Shown one piece after another: positions 16,850 through 26,653 of a stretch of 64,000 bases of DNA (the stretch's first letter is position 1; each line of letters begins with the position of its first letter). Made by a program: the position numbers and the translations under genes. Source of the stretch: an uncultured Burkholderiales bacterium (GTDB lineage: Bacteria > Pseudomonadota > Gammaproteobacteria > Burkholderiales > Burkholderiaceae_C). Under the pieces are notes generated by a model. That model saw only the letters and a program-made list of their open reading frames with translations, was not told where the DNA came from and did no database searches. The stretch is taken from NCBI GenBank assembly GCA_903820745.1, contig CAIJIT010000229.1:56581-120580 (forward strand), written 5' to 3'.

Positions 16850-17842
16850 ATGGACTGGCTGAACCAATCGATCATGCGCCAGCGCGGCGTAGCCCAGGGC
16901 CGCAGCCCTGACACCCATGCGCTGACCGAAGCGCTGCAGGGCAAGTTTCATTACACGATCGGCCCTTACTCCGATCCAGTCCTCAGGATCCGGCCCGGCG
17001 ACCGGGTGGTGGTCGACACCCGCGACGCCTTCGAGGGCAAGGTCAAGACCGAGCAGGATCTGCCGTCGCAGGTGCTGACCATGCCCTTTGTCAATCCGCA
17101 GAACGGACCCATCATGGTCGAGGGTGCGGAAAAGGGCGATGTGCTGGCGGTCTATATCGAATCGATGGCGCCACGCGGGCCCAATCCGCGCGGAACCTGC
17201 GCCATGATCCCGCAGTTCGGCGCACTCAGCGGCACTTCGCTGACGGCCTTGCTGGCCGAAGACCTGCCCGAGCTCGTGCGCAAGATTGACCTCGACGAGA
17301 ACGGCGTCTACTGGAGCAAGCGCGTCACCCTGCCCTACCGGCCGCATATCGGCACGCTGAGTTGCTCGCCCGAAATCGACTCGATCAACACCCTGACGCC
17401 CGACAGCCATGGCGGCAATATGGACCTGCCCGACATGGGACCGGGCAGCATCACCTACTTGCCGGTTCGCAGCGCTGGCGGGCGACTCTTCATTGGCGAT
17501 GCCCATGCCTGCCAGGGTGATGGTGAGGTCTGCGGCACCGCAGTCGAATTCGCCAGCACGACGACGATCCAGGTCGACCTGATCAAGCATTGGCAACTGG
17601 AATGGCCGCGGCTCGAGAACGAATTCGTCATCATGGCCATCGGCAGCGCGCGCCCGCTCGAAGATGCCACCCGCATCGCCTACAAGGAGTTGATCCTCTG
17701 GATGGAAAAGGAGTACGGCTATGACCGCTGGGACGCTTACATGATGCTCAGCCAATGCGGCCAAGTGCGCTTGGGCAACTTCGTCGACCCCAAGTACACG
17801 GTGGGTGCCGGCATCAGCAAGAAATACCTGGCGCCGGGCTGA
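16850..17842 (+). CDS. Acetamidase/formamidase family protein
   Basis: The protein has 330 residues from the ATG at 16850; an in-frame upstream extension to 16763 has no family similarity. Landmarks are KFHYTIGPYSDPVLRIRPGDRVVVDT, GPIMVEGAEKGDVLAVYI, PDSHGGNMDLPDMGPGSITYLPV and GDAHACQGDGEVCGTAVEF. It shares the HGGN-x-D and GD-x-HA-x-QGDGEVC motifs with the protein at 9980 but is otherwise divergent, so the two are paralogues of different subgroups. It is followed by an SDR enzyme on the same strand 66 bases on. Confidence 0.9.
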   Translation: MDWLNQSIMRQRGVAQGRSPDTHALTEALQGKFHYTIGPYSDPVLRIRPGDRVVVDTRDAFEGKVKTEQDLPSQVLTMPFVNPQNGPIMVEGAEKGDVLAVYIESMAPRGPNPRGTCAMIPQFGALSGTSLTALLAEDLPELVRKIDLDENGVYWSKRVTLPYRPHIGTLSCSPEIDSINTLTPDSHGGNMDLPDMGPGSITYLPVRSAGGRLFIGDAHACQGDGEVCGTAVEFASTTTIQVDLIKHWQLEWPRLENEFVIMAIGSARPLEDATRIAYKELILWMEKEYGYDRWDAYMMLSQCGQVRLGNFVDPKYTVGAGISKKYLAPG

Positions 17843-17908
17843 AGCCGGTCGCACCTCAGGCAATCAATCAACCGCGCCTTGAACTGCGCGATCAACCAAG
17901 GAAATGGC

Positions 17909-18670
17909 ATGGATCTGGGACTCAAAGGTTTGAAGGCAGTCGTCACGGGCGGCACCAAGGGCATAGGCCGCGCGATTGCGCAGACGCTGGGTGCCGAAGG
18001 CGCGCAGGTGGCGATCTGCGCCCGCAACGCTGAGGAGGTGGCGGCAGCAGTAGCCGAACTGACGGCGCAGGGCATCCAGGCCTTCGGCTCGGCAGTCGAT
18101 GTGGCCGACGGGCCGGCGCTGGCGGCATGGGTCGATGCAGCAGCAGCTGAGTTCGGCGGCCTCGACATCGTGGTGGCCAATGTCAGCGCGCTGGCCATCG
18201 CCCAGGACGAAGCGGCCTGGCAGCGTGGCTTCGAGGTCGACATGATGGGCACGGTGCGACTGGTCAACGCCGCGATGCCTTATCTCGAGAAGAGCGCCAA
18301 GCCGGCGATCGTGACGATCTCCAGCGTTTCGGGCCGCGAAATCGATTTCGCCTCGGGGCCTTATGGCGCTTTCAAGGCCGCGATCGTCCATTACACCCAG
18401 GGCCTGGCCTATCACCTGGCCGGCAAGGGTATCCGGGCGAACTCGGTCTCGCCAGGCAACACCTACTTCCCTGGCGGCGTCTGGAACCAGATCGAGCAGG
18501 GCAATCCGGAATTCTTCAAGATAGCGCTGGGGATGAATCCGACCGGGCGCATGGGTACGCCGCAGGAGATGGCCAACGCCGCAGCTTTTCTGGCCAGCCC
18601 GGCCGCGAGCTTCATCACCGGGACCAATCTGGTCGTCGACGGTGCGCTGACCAAGGGCGTGCAGCTGTAG
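17909..18670 (+). CDS. Short-chain dehydrogenase/reductase (SDR)
   Basis: The protein has 253 residues from the ATG at 17909, preceded by AAGGAA. The NAD(P) motif is TGGTKGIG (13-20), NVSAL replaces the usual NAG loop, the catalytic serine is in ISSVSG, and the catalytic pair is YGAFK. The C-terminal SFITGTNLVVDGALTKGVQL is typical of FabG-like classical SDRs. It oxidises or reduces a small alcohol or ketone; the substrate is unknown. It is probably co-transcribed with the amidase upstream. Confidence 0.9.
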   Translation: MDLGLKGLKAVVTGGTKGIGRAIAQTLGAEGAQVAICARNAEEVAAAVAELTAQGIQAFGSAVDVADGPALAAWVDAAAAEFGGLDIVVANVSALAIAQDEAAWQRGFEVDMMGTVRLVNAAMPYLEKSAKPAIVTISSVSGREIDFASGPYGAFKAAIVHYTQGLAYHLAGKGIRANSVSPGNTYFPGGVWNQIEQGNPEFFKIALGMNPTGRMGTPQEMANAAAFLASPAASFITGTNLVVDGALTKGVQL

Positions 18671-19197
18671 CTACTACGTACAAGCATCTCAACCGCCTCA
18701 AGGCCAATATCGCACCTTTGATCGGCCACCACTGCCCGTAAAAACCTTCGTGATTCTCGTTACAGCGCGATTCCTGGGCGAGCCATCACCAAAATTCGCC
18801 TGACGACAGGGCCATTTGCGGTGGACCGCGCAGGCCTACCCCGCTGCAACTCAAAATCGCGGGTCAAACCAGTCACCAACTGATACGCCGATCGATCTCA
18901 AAGTCGGAGGCCGCTTGCGCCGCCAGATCCCAGTCCGACTCGAGAACTGAAAATGGAATCATCGAGCCGGTTTAAGCCGATCAATCGGGCGGCATCCAAG
19001 GCCACCGAATTAACCTCATTTTCGATCTTGCACAGCCCATTAAATCAGCGTGTTCAGCGTCGGCCCGATCATGAACATGCACGCCAATAACGGGCTGGTG
19101 TTTTATGTGGCAACGACCAGGGCGACGCACAGCCTTGGATACTACTGCCTGTAGTGCACATGTGGAATTAGCATTCAACCCTGCGAGAAACTAGCCC
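18671..19197. other. Gene-poor gap, no supported feature
   Basis: 527 bases without a convincing gene. GC is visibly lower than in the flanks. Short frames on either strand have no recognisable domain. It marks the left border of a segment with different base use (19.2-21.7 kb) and may hold decayed sequence. Confidence 0.5.
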
Positions 19198-20178
19198 ATG
19201 AGCGACATCAAACTCTTCCGTCTATCTGGTGGCACCGCCACCGAACTGCAAGGCAACGCGTCTGACCTGGAAAAGCCCATGCAAACGCTGATCGAGGCCA
19301 ACCTGCAGTCGCTGCTCAATATCCGCTTCATTGCCAGTGAGCACTCCACTGGCAAAACGCACGGTGGCCGCATTGACTCGCTGGGCTTGGACGAAAACCA
19401 TTGCCCAGTCATCCTTGAGTACAAGCGCTCGGTGGGTGAAAACGTCATCAACCAGGGCTTGTTCTATCTGGATTGGCTGATGGACCACAAGGCGGAATTC
19501 AAGTTGCTGGTGCTAGACAAGCTGGGCGCTGCAGCGGCTGACGCTATTGACTGGAGCGCGCCGCGCGTGGTGTGCATCGCGGCGGACTTCACCAAGTACG
19601 ACGGTCACGCGGTGCAGCAAATTGGCCGCAACATTGAGTTGATCCGCTACCGGCGCTTTGGGGATGATTTGCTGCTCTTAGAGTCGGCAAACGCGGGCAG
19701 TGACTCAAACGGCAAGGCCACAGCGGCCAAGTTGGCAAAGGCCAGCGCCAGCAAATTTGACGCAGCGGGTAGCGCAGCTGCAACGCCAACAGACCCAACT
19801 GGCGCCAAGGGCACGGGGTCCGACAAGTCGTTTGCAGAGGTACTGGCCAACCTGCCAGAACCCATGCAGTTGCTATTGGCGTCCCTGGAGGATTACACCT
19901 TCTCCCTGGGCGATGACGTGCAACGCAAAGAGCTGCGGCTGTATGCCGCCTTCAAACGCTTAAAGAACTTTGCCACCGTCGTACTCCACCGCAAGAATTG
20001 CCTGCTGCTGTATCTGCACGTAGACCCCGCCACGGCACTCTCTGTGTTGCCCAACGCACGCGATGTAACCAGCATTGGTCACTGGGGCACCGGTAACCTG
20101 GAAGTACCGCTCACATCCCAGGCTGATTTGGATGCGGTCAAGCCGTTCATCAACGCGGCGTATGAAGGGCGGGGCTAG
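19198..20178 (+). CDS. PD-(D/E)XK nuclease-like protein with C-terminal DUF5655
   Basis: The protein has 326 residues. The N-terminal half reads GGRIDSLGLDENHCPVILEYKR; Asp60, Glu74 and Lys76 match the D-x(n)-E-x-K signature of the restriction-endonuclease-like fold, as in NucS/DUF91-type proteins. An Ala/Lys/Ser linker (about 165-200) leads to a C-terminal DUF5655 domain (YTFSLGDDVQRKELRLYAAFKRLKNF ... VTSIGHWGTGNLEV). The function is not established. A role in DNA handling or defence is inference from the fold and from the neighbouring toxin-antitoxin genes. Base use is less GC-rich than in the main chromosome, which suggests transfer. Confidence 0.82.
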   Translation: MSDIKLFRLSGGTATELQGNASDLEKPMQTLIEANLQSLLNIRFIASEHSTGKTHGGRIDSLGLDENHCPVILEYKRSVGENVINQGLFYLDWLMDHKAEFKLLVLDKLGAAAADAIDWSAPRVVCIAADFTKYDGHAVQQIGRNIELIRYRRFGDDLLLLESANAGSDSNGKATAAKLAKASASKFDAAGSAAATPTDPTGAKGTGSDKSFAEVLANLPEPMQLLLASLEDYTFSLGDDVQRKELRLYAAFKRLKNFATVVLHRKNCLLLYLHVDPATALSVLPNARDVTSIGHWGTGNLEVPLTSQADLDAVKPFINAAYEGRG

Positions 20179-20347
20179 TCGGTAATGGCTATGCTTTCAA
20201 TAGCTTCTTGCGCAAATTACACTGGGGCCACAGACACGTTTGGCATCAAATCAGCGTAACTGCCTCACGCAGCAAATCCGCCGTCATCGGCAAGCCCCGT
20301 TTCTCAAATGCTGTAATCAACTCTTGCGCTGGCCGTACAGGGTTGGT

Positions 20348-20821
20348 CTAGCGGGCACGCATCTTTTTGATGGCTCTGAGCGCTGGTATTTCCTGCAACT
20401 GCAATTGGTTCATCAAGAATTCATCGGGGTGCTGGACTTCAATGCCGTAGGGTCCCAACACAGACATCGGAAAGTCCTTGGTGTTGAAGGTGACGATAGC
20501 GTCGGCATGACCAACAATGGCGGCGGCCAAGACGTGGCGGTCGTCAGGGTCGGGCAATTCGATGCTGGTGGCCAGTTTTTCATAATTCGTTACCAGACAG
20601 TCGGGCACGCTGGCGTTCATGCGTTCGACGACCAGCGGTAGTTTGGCGGCGAGTTCTGGCCGGTCTTTGGCCAGATTGCGTGTCCACTCTGAATGAATCG
20701 TGGCGCTCCAGCGCGCGTGGTACAGGCGCTCAACGGCCAGGCTCAGCAGTGTGTCGCGGATCAATTGGGGATAAAGGACATTGGCATCCAGAATTGCCGT
20801 GTAGCGCGCCGAGCCCGCCAC
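20348..20821 (-). CDS. PIN-domain toxin (VapC-like)
   Basis: The protein has 157 residues from a GTG at 20821 directly after the stop of the partner gene. The PIN acidic residues are visible in ILDANVLYPQLIRD (Asp12), the central helix with Glu (IHSEWTRN), and PDPDDRHVLAAAIVGHADAIVTFNTKDFP. It is a Mg-dependent ribonuclease fold; most such proteins cleave tRNA or rRNA. It forms a pair with the HTH gene upstream. Confidence 0.9.
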   Translation of the reverse strand: MAGSARYTAILDANVLYPQLIRDTLLSLAVERLYHARWSATIHSEWTRNLAKDRPELAAKLPLVVERMNASVPDCLVTNYEKLATSIELPDPDDRHVLAAAIVGHADAIVTFNTKDFPMSVLGPYGIEVQHPDEFLMNQLQLQEIPALRAIKKMRAR

Positions 20822-21298
20822 TTAAAACTCCAGCCCCAACGCTTCAGACAGTTGGGTCAGGTCTTGCAGGGCCTGTTCCGACTGTTGTTGTTGCGCGGCC
20901 TGGTATCGGCGCAGTTCTTCAAATTCAATACGGCGGTGGCGGTTGACCTTGCGGCATTTGAGGCGGCTGGCTTCAATTTCCTTGATGACGAAGGGGCGGG
21001 ATACGTTCAGAAAATTGGCGGCTTCTTGCGTGGTGAGTTCGTGTTTTTGCGGCACCAGCAGCATGGGTTCCTGTTTGGCCATTTGCCGCAACACGTCAGC
21101 AAAGAAACGCAAGGCGCGGGGTGGTAGCTTCAGCACGGGTGTTTCGTGTTTTTCGCCGCCATCCGTGCCCATATCCAAAATGAGGTTGATGTGATCCGCA
21201 TTGGAATGGTCCAGCGCTGTCACCAGGCATTGGTGGGCCACGGCTGCCATTTCGGCTTCGGCAGCGTTGGCGGGGTCTAGTACTTCTTGGCCTGTCAT
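20822..21298 (-). CDS. Excisionase-type HTH protein, antitoxin of the PIN pair
   Basis: The protein has 158 residues from the ATG at 21298, which has a strong ribosome site (AAGGAGAACCCC). The C-terminal part contains a MerR/excisionase-like helix-turn-helix, ELTTQEAANFLNVSRPFVIKEIEASRLKCRKVNRHRRIEFEELRRY, ending in a Gln-rich coiled tail. Such proteins paired with PIN toxins act as DNA-binding antitoxins. The toxin start follows its stop without a gap. Confidence 0.87.
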   Translation of the reverse strand: MTGQEVLDPANAAEAEMAAVAHQCLVTALDHSNADHINLILDMGTDGGEKHETPVLKLPPRALRFFADVLRQMAKQEPMLLVPQKHELTTQEAANFLNVSRPFVIKEIEASRLKCRKVNRHRRIEFEELRRYQAAQQQQSEQALQDLTQLSEALGLEF

Positions 21299-21729
21299 GG
21301 GGTTCTCCTTCGCGCAGCGGCCTTGGGGGCTGGCCAGTCGCAATAGCTTGAATCGTAGCATTATTCGAAATAAACGAAATTGTCGAAGTAAGTGAATTTG
21401 CTTGCTGGGTATTTGACTGCCCTCACCATTGAAGCCTTTATCGCCCGCCTGCAAGCCGCGCAGGTGAAAACCGTGCAGCCGGTGACATTGCCTATCTGCA
21501 CGTACCAGCCCTTGGTTGCCCCAAGCACATCCGCAACCAATACAGGTTGGACGGCAACTGGCCAACCTACACGCGCGATTTTTTGAAGCCAGTTAGGCGG
21601 GCAACGCTTTTCGTGTTCTAACAAACATCCAATGCACTGACGGGCCCCCTGATTGGGGGACGACCTGATCAATAGTTGAAGCGTGGGTCAGCAGTCAGCG
21701 AAAGCTGCAGCGACCGTTACGATCAAACC
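21299..21729. other. Intergenic segment holding the DUF488 remnant
   Basis: About 430 bases. Apart from the broken DUF488 gene it has an AT-rich stretch at about 21355-21400 (TTCGAAATAAACGAAATTG and TCGAAG) that probably carries the promoter of the HTH/PIN pair. No other gene is supported. Confidence 0.5.
21410..21621 (+). pseudogene. Broken DUF488 gene
   Basis: Two pieces of a DUF488 protein are in different frames. The first, YLTALTIEAFIARLQAAQVKTV (21410-21475), matches the N-terminal region. The second, DIAYLHVPALGCPKHIRNQY then RLDGNWPTYTRDF (21478-21621), matches the conserved middle. The 20-25 residues that normally separate them (the DVR-x-x-P-x-S segment) are missing, and the frame shifts. 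The C-terminal third is absent too. Confidence 0.72.
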
Positions 21730-23721
21730 ATGTTTAATGCGCTCGATCTGACCCTGCTGTACCTGATCGCTGCGGTGCTGGGCGTCGTGCTGTGCCGTTA
21801 TCTGAAGCTGCCGCCGATCCTCGGTTATCTGATCGTTGGGGTACTGATCGGGCCGAATGCGCTGGCCCTGGCCGGCGACAGCGCCAGCATCGGCTATCTG
21901 GCTGAGTTCGGCGTGGTCTTCCTGATGTTCGCGATCGGGCTCGAATTCAACCTGCCCAAGCTGCGCAGCCTGCGCCTGATCGTCTTCGGCCTGGGAACGC
22001 TGCAGGTGCTGATCACCATTGCCGGCACGATCGTCGGCCAACATTTGCTGAGCTGGCTGTTGCCGCTGCTGGGCCAGAGCTGGCAGATGGACTGGAAGGG
22101 TGCGCTGGTGCTGGGTGCGGCGATGGCAATGAGCAGCACCGCGATCGTCGTCAAGCTGATGGCCGAGCGGCTCGAACTCGACAGTGAACATGGCCGGCGC
22201 GTCATCGGCGTGCTGCTGTTCCAGGATTTGGCGGTGGTGCCGCTGTTGGTGATGATCCCGGCTTTGAACAGCAGCCCTGCGGAGATGGCGCAGTCGCTGG
22301 CCTGGGCCGGCCTGAAGGCCATGCTGTTGCTGTTGCTGGTCGGCGGGCAGCGCTTGATGCGCTGGTGGCTGACGCTGGTGGCGCGGCGCAAGAGCGCCGA
22401 GTTGTTCATGCTGAACCTGCTGCTGGTGACGCTGGGCCTGGCCTGGCTGACCGAGCATGCCGGGCTGTCGCTGGCGCTGGGCGCCTTTGTCGCCGGCATC
22501 CTGATTGCCGAGACCGAATACAAGCATCAGGTGGAGACCGACATCCGGCCCTTCCACGATGTGCTGCTGGGCCTGTTCTTCATCAGCATCGGCATGAAGC
22601 TCGATTGGCGGCTGGTGATCGAGCAATGGCATCTGGTGGTCCTCCTGAGCCTGCTGCCAGTGCTGGCCAAGTTCGTCTTGATCGCCGGGCTGGCCAAGCT
22701 GTTCAAGGCGCCGACCGGCGTGGCCTTGCGCACCGGCATCTATCTGGCACAGGCGGGCGAATTCGGCTTCGTGCTGCTGTCGCTGGGTATGCAGAATCAG
22801 TTGCTGACGGCGCAATGGGGCAGCCCGGTGCTGGCCAGCATGGTGCTGTCGATGCTGGCCACGCCGTTCATGATCATGTTCAGCAATCAAGTGGTCATGA
22901 AACTCTCGAGCAGTGACTGGATGCTGCAGTCGCTGCAACTGACCACGATCGCCAGGAAGTCGATCAAGGTCAACGCCCATGTGATCATTTGCGGCTATGG
23001 CCGCAGCGGCCAGAATCTGGCGCGCTTGCTCGATGGTGAAAATATCCCCTATATCGCGCTCGACCTAGACCCGGACCGGGTGCGGCAGGCGGCGGCTGCC
23101 GGGCAAAGCGTTGTTTTCGGGGATGCGGCGCGGCTGCAGAGCCTGATGGCCGCAGGCTTGGCACGCGCCAGCGCGGTCGTCATCAGCTATACCGACACGC
23201 CCTCGGCGCTGAAGATCCTGCATCTGGTGCAAAGTCATTCGCCGCAGGTGCCGGTGGTGGTGCGAACGATCGATGACAGCGACCTCGAGCGCCTGCGCGC
23301 GGCCGGCGCGACCGAAGTCGTGCCCGAAGCGATCGAGGGTTCGCTGATGCTGGCCAGCCATGCGCTGGTGCTGGTCGGCGTGCCGATGCGGCGCGTCATC
23401 AGGCTGACCCGTGATGCGCGGGATGCGCGCTATGGCCTGCTGCGCGGTTTCTTCCACGGGGCCGACGACGACACGGTCGAAGAGATCAACCAGGCCAGGC
23501 TGATGTCGGTGACTTTGCCGACGGCCAGCCACCATGCCGGCCTGGCGCTCGGCCTGCTGGCCCTGCCGTCAAGCGGCGTGACGGTGGTGTCGGTGCGGCG
23601 CGCCAATGGTGCGGTGCTGCAAGCCGCCGAGCAACTCTTGCTCGGCGCCGGAGACACCCTGGTGTTGTCGGGTCTGCCCGAGGCGCTGGCCCTAGCCGAA
23701 GAGCGGCTGTTGCAATCCTGA
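21730..23721 (+). CDS. Kef-type monovalent cation:proton antiporter (CPA2) with RCK domain
   Basis: The protein has 663 residues from the ATG at 21730. About twelve membrane helices fill residues 1-390, with the CPA2 stretches LPPILGYLIVGVLIGPNAL and AMAMSSTAIVVKLMAE (discontinuous helix) and VLLFQDLAVVPLL with the transport Gln-Asp. A TrkA-N/RCK domain follows (HVIICGYGRSGQNLARLL, about 418-435) and then a TrkA-C domain (from about 560). KefB/KefC exchange K+ for H+ and protect against electrophiles; the nucleotide-binding domain gates the channel. No KefF/G ancillary gene is adjacent. Confidence 0.94.
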   Translation: MFNALDLTLLYLIAAVLGVVLCRYLKLPPILGYLIVGVLIGPNALALAGDSASIGYLAEFGVVFLMFAIGLEFNLPKLRSLRLIVFGLGTLQVLITIAGTIVGQHLLSWLLPLLGQSWQMDWKGALVLGAAMAMSSTAIVVKLMAERLELDSEHGRRVIGVLLFQDLAVVPLLVMIPALNSSPAEMAQSLAWAGLKAMLLLLLVGGQRLMRWWLTLVARRKSAELFMLNLLLVTLGLAWLTEHAGLSLALGAFVAGILIAETEYKHQVETDIRPFHDVLLGLFFISIGMKLDWRLVIEQWHLVVLLSLLPVLAKFVLIAGLAKLFKAPTGVALRTGIYLAQAGEFGFVLLSLGMQNQLLTAQWGSPVLASMVLSMLATPFMIMFSNQVVMKLSSSDWMLQSLQLTTIARKSIKVNAHVIICGYGRSGQNLARLLDGENIPYIALDLDPDRVRQAAAAGQSVVFGDAARLQSLMAAGLARASAVVISYTDTPSALKILHLVQSHSPQVPVVVRTIDDSDLERLRAAGATEVVPEAIEGSLMLASHALVLVGVPMRRVIRLTRDARDARYGLLRGFFHGADDDTVEEINQARLMSVTLPTASHHAGLALGLLALPSSGVTVVSVRRANGAVLQAAEQLLLGAGDTLVLSGLPEALALAEERLLQS

Positions 23722-23808
23722 ATCCTTTGGGGCCGGTTGCCGCATGCGGGACAGACTGCGAGCCGCGCCTGCGCCACACTGGTTGTTCGTCATCGCAAAA
23801 GGAAAGCT

Positions 23809-25071
23809 ATGAACTTCGACTACAGCCCCAAGGTCCAGGAAATGCGCGAGCGCCTGCTGGCATTCTTCGACGCGCATATCTATCCGAATGAGCGCCGTTT
23901 CTTCGAGGAGGTCGAAACCAATCGGCGCGCCGGCAATGCCTGGATTCCGTCCCGTTTGATCGAGTCGCTGAAGCCTCTGGCGCGCGAAGCCGGTCTGTGG
24001 AATCTGTTCCTGCCGATGTCGAGCCGGGCGCCCGAAGGGCTGTCGAACCTCGAATATGCGCCGCTGTGCGAGATCATGGGCCGGGTCAGCTGGGCCGCCG
24101 AGGTCTTCAATTGCTCGGCGCCTGACACCGGCAATATGGAAACCATCGAACGCTATGGCAGCGAGGCATTGAAGACCCGCTGGCTCGAGCCGCTGCTGCG
24201 TGGCGAGATGCGCTCGGCCTTCTTGATGACCGAGCCCGAAGTGGCTTCGAGCGACGCGACCAATATCCAATGCCGGATCGAGCGCGACGGCGATGACTAT
24301 GTGATCAACGGCGTCAAATGGTGGTCTTCGGGCGCCGGCGATCCGCGCTGCGCCGTCTACATCGTGATGGGCAAAACCGACCCCGAGGCCGGCCGCCATG
24401 TGCAGCAGTCGATGGTGATCGTGCCTGCGAACACGCCGGGCGTGACGATCCTGCGGCCGCTGTCGGTGTACGGCTATGACGATGCGCCCCATGGGCATAT
24501 GGAAATCGCCCTGAAGAATGTGCGCGTGCCGGTCAGCAATCTGCTCCTGGGCGAAGGCCGCGGCTTCGAGATCGCCCAGGGACGGCTCGGCCCCGGTCGC
24601 ATCCACCATTGCATGCGCTCGATCGGCGCGGCCGAGCGCGCGCTCGAGCTGATGTGTGAGCGGGCGGTTTCACGCGTCGCTTTCGGCAAGACGCTGGCCC
24701 AGCAGACGGTGACGCAGGAGCGCATCGCCGAGTCGCGCTGCAGCATCGAGCAGGCCCGCCTGCTGACGCTCAAGGCCGCCTACATGATGGACACCGTGGG
24801 CAACAAGGGCGCCAAGGCCGAGATCGCGATGATCAAGATTGTGGCGCCCAATATGGCGCTGAAGGTGATCGATTGGGCCGTGCAGGTCTATGGCGGCATG
24901 GGCATCAGCGATGACACACCGCTGGCCCTGATGTGGGCGCATCAGCGCACCTTGCGCTTTGCCGACGGTCCGGACGAAGTGCATCGCAATTCGCTCGCCA
25001 AACTCGAACTGGCGCGCTATCTGAAACTCCCCGGCGCCAAGGTGCAGATGCCGATCACCCGGGGCAGCTGA
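23809..25071 (+). CDS. Acyl-CoA dehydrogenase (ACAD10/11-like)
   Basis: The protein has 420 residues from the ATG at 23809, preceded by AAAAGGAAAG. FAD/acyl-CoA features are [35 protein letters not shown], and [34 protein letters not shown] at the C-terminus. The DGPDEVH ending is shared with the ACAD10/11-type bacterial group. It desaturates an acyl-CoA at C2-C3 in the cytoplasm. It is the first of three same-strand genes with an AcuI-like reductase and a MaoC protein, a lipid or short-acyl-CoA degradation set. Confidence 0.92.
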   Translation: MNFDYSPKVQEMRERLLAFFDAHIYPNERRFFEEVETNRRAGNAWIPSRLIESLKPLAREAGLWNLFLPMSSRAPEGLSNLEYAPLCEIMGRVSWAAEVFNCSAPDTGNMETIERYGSEALKTRWLEPLLRGEMRSAFLMTEPEVASSDATNIQCRIERDGDDYVINGVKWWSSGAGDPRCAVYIVMGKTDPEAGRHVQQSMVIVPANTPGVTILRPLSVYGYDDAPHGHMEIALKNVRVPVSNLLLGEGRGFEIAQGRLGPGRIHHCMRSIGAAERALELMCERAVSRVAFGKTLAQQTVTQERIAESRCSIEQARLLTLKAAYMMDTVGNKGAKAEIAMIKIVAPNMALKVIDWAVQVYGGMGISDDTPLALMWAHQRTLRFADGPDEVHRNSLAKLELARYLKLPGAKVQMPITRGS

Positions 25072-25109
25072 ACGGGCGGCAGAATGCCGGTCTTCTGAAA
25101 GGTAAAAAC

Positions 25110-26093
25110 ATGTTCAATGCCATCGTGATCGAGAAAGACGAAGCCGGCTACCGCGCTTCATTGAAGGCCGTCGATGAGGCCTCATTGCCGCAAGGTGAGG
25201 TCACTGTGCGGGTCGACTATTCGACCGTCAATTACAAGGACGGGCTGGCGATCACCGGCAAGTCGCCGGTGGTGCGCAAGTTCCCCCTCAATGCCGGCAT
25301 CGACTTCGCCGGCACGGTCGAGGCCAGCGATGACGCTCGCTTCAAGCCCGGCGATCGCGTGGTGCTGAACGGCTGGGGCGTCGGCGAAACCCATTCGGGT
25401 GGGCTGGCGCAGAAGGCGCGCGTCAAGGCCGATTGGCTGGTGCCCTTGCCCGCCGGACTGACCACCCGGCAGGCCATGGCCATCGGCACGGCAGGCTATA
25501 CGGCGATGCTTTGCGTGCTGGCGATCGAGCGCCATGGCATCAAGCCCGAGTCTGGTGACATTCTGGTGACGGGCGCCAATGGGGGCGTCGGCAGCGTGGC
25601 AATCGCGCTCTTGGCCAAGCTCGGCTATCGCGTCGTCGCTTCAACCGGCCGGCCTGAACAAGCAGACTATCTGCGCAGCCTCGGCGCGGCCGAGGTCATT
25701 CACCGCGATGAACTGTCAGCCCCGGGGCGTCCGCTTGGCAAAGAACGCTGGGCCGGCGTGGTCGATTCGGTCGGCAGCCACACGCTGGCCAACGCCTGTG
25801 CTGCGACCCGCTATGGCGGCGCAGTCGCGGCCTGCGGTCTGGCGCAAGGGCTGGACTTCCCTGCCTCGGTGATGCCCTTCATCCTGCGCGGCATCACGCT
25901 TTACGGCATCGACAGCGTGATGGCGCCACAGGCCAAGCGGCTCGCCGCCTGGCAGCGTCTTGCGCAGGACCTCGACCTGGCCAAACTGGCTGAAATCACC
26001 GCAGAAATCCCGCTGGCAGCAGCGCTGAAGGCGGGTGTCGACATCCTCGCCGGCCACATCCGCGGCCGCGTCGTCGTCGATGTCAATGCCTGA
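25110..26093 (+). CDS. acuI: Acrylyl-CoA reductase-like MDR oxidoreductase (AcuI/YhdH family)
   Basis: The protein has 327 residues from the ATG at 25110 with GAAAGGT ahead of it. It is a medium-chain dehydrogenase/reductase without the structural-zinc cysteines: [58 protein letters not shown], and the NADP fold [33 protein letters not shown]. This matches AcuI/YhdH, which reduces acrylyl-CoA to propionyl-CoA. It lies between an acyl-CoA dehydrogenase and a MaoC protein. Confidence 0.92.
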   Translation: MFNAIVIEKDEAGYRASLKAVDEASLPQGEVTVRVDYSTVNYKDGLAITGKSPVVRKFPLNAGIDFAGTVEASDDARFKPGDRVVLNGWGVGETHSGGLAQKARVKADWLVPLPAGLTTRQAMAIGTAGYTAMLCVLAIERHGIKPESGDILVTGANGGVGSVAIALLAKLGYRVVASTGRPEQADYLRSLGAAEVIHRDELSAPGRPLGKERWAGVVDSVGSHTLANACAATRYGGAVAACGLAQGLDFPASVMPFILRGITLYGIDSVMAPQAKRLAAWQRLAQDLDLAKLAEITAEIPLAAALKAGVDILAGHIRGRVVVDVNA

Positions 26094-26099
26094 GCGTCG

Positions 26100-26543
26100 A
26101 TGAAAAGATATGCATTTGAAGATTTCCCGGTCGGCCAGGTGCGCGAATTCGGTGCGCGCCTGGTCAGCAAGGAAGAACTGCTGGCCTTTGCTTCAGCCTT
26201 TGATCCCCAGCCCTTTCACCTCGACGAAGAAGCCGCATCGCTGATCGGTGGCCTGTCTGCCAGTGGCTGGCATACCTGCGCGATGGTGATGCGGATGATG
26301 TGCGATGGCTATCTGCTCGATTCGACCAGCCAGGGCTCGCCCGGTATCGACAATCTGCGCTGGCTGAGCCCGGTGCGGGCCGGTGATACCTTGCGCGTGC
26401 GCATGACTATCCTCGAAGCCCGCCCGAGCAAGAGCCGCCCGCAGATCGGCCTGTTGCGCAGCGCCTGGGAGGTCTTCAACCAGCATGACGAGCCGGTGAT
26501 GAGCATGGAAGGCTGGGGTATGTTCGGGCGCCGCGAGGGCTGA
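26100..26543 (+). CDS. MaoC-like dehydratase
   Basis: The protein has 147 residues of hot-dog fold. FASAFDPQPFHLDEEAA holds the catalytic Asp and His of the (R)-hydratase motif, followed by LSASGWHTCAMVMRMM and LRWLSPVRAGDTLRVR. It hydrates enoyl-CoA thioesters or acts in a related step. It begins six bases after acuI, so the three genes form one operon. Confidence 0.9.
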   Translation: MKRYAFEDFPVGQVREFGARLVSKEELLAFASAFDPQPFHLDEEAASLIGGLSASGWHTCAMVMRMMCDGYLLDSTSQGSPGIDNLRWLSPVRAGDTLRVRMTILEARPSKSRPQIGLLRSAWEVFNQHDEPVMSMEGWGMFGRREG

Positions 26544-26653
26544 ATCAGCAGCAACTGATGCCCCTGCTTCAGTATCGGCGCACGCGGCGCCGAGTTCTCG
26601 GTCAGAATAGCGCTACATCGCAACAGAGCAGGTTCAATGCTCAAGGGGTTTAC

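Noticed and set aside
16561..16944. Minus-strand frame across the parE/acetamidase gap
   Set aside because: Runs antisense into the acetamidase; no similarity recognised.
18981..19178. 65-codon minus-strand frame in the 18.7-19.2 kb gap
   Set aside because: No recognisable family and no ribosome site; not supported.
21408..21420. Third copy of the TATTTGACTGC promoter block
   Set aside because: It lies inside the coding remnant of DUF488, has no matching -10 and differs in its flanks; chance match.
21688..22980. Long minus-strand frame opposite the Kef antiporter
   Set aside because: Low-complexity Gln/His/Asp composition typical of antisense frames; the plus-strand gene is certain.
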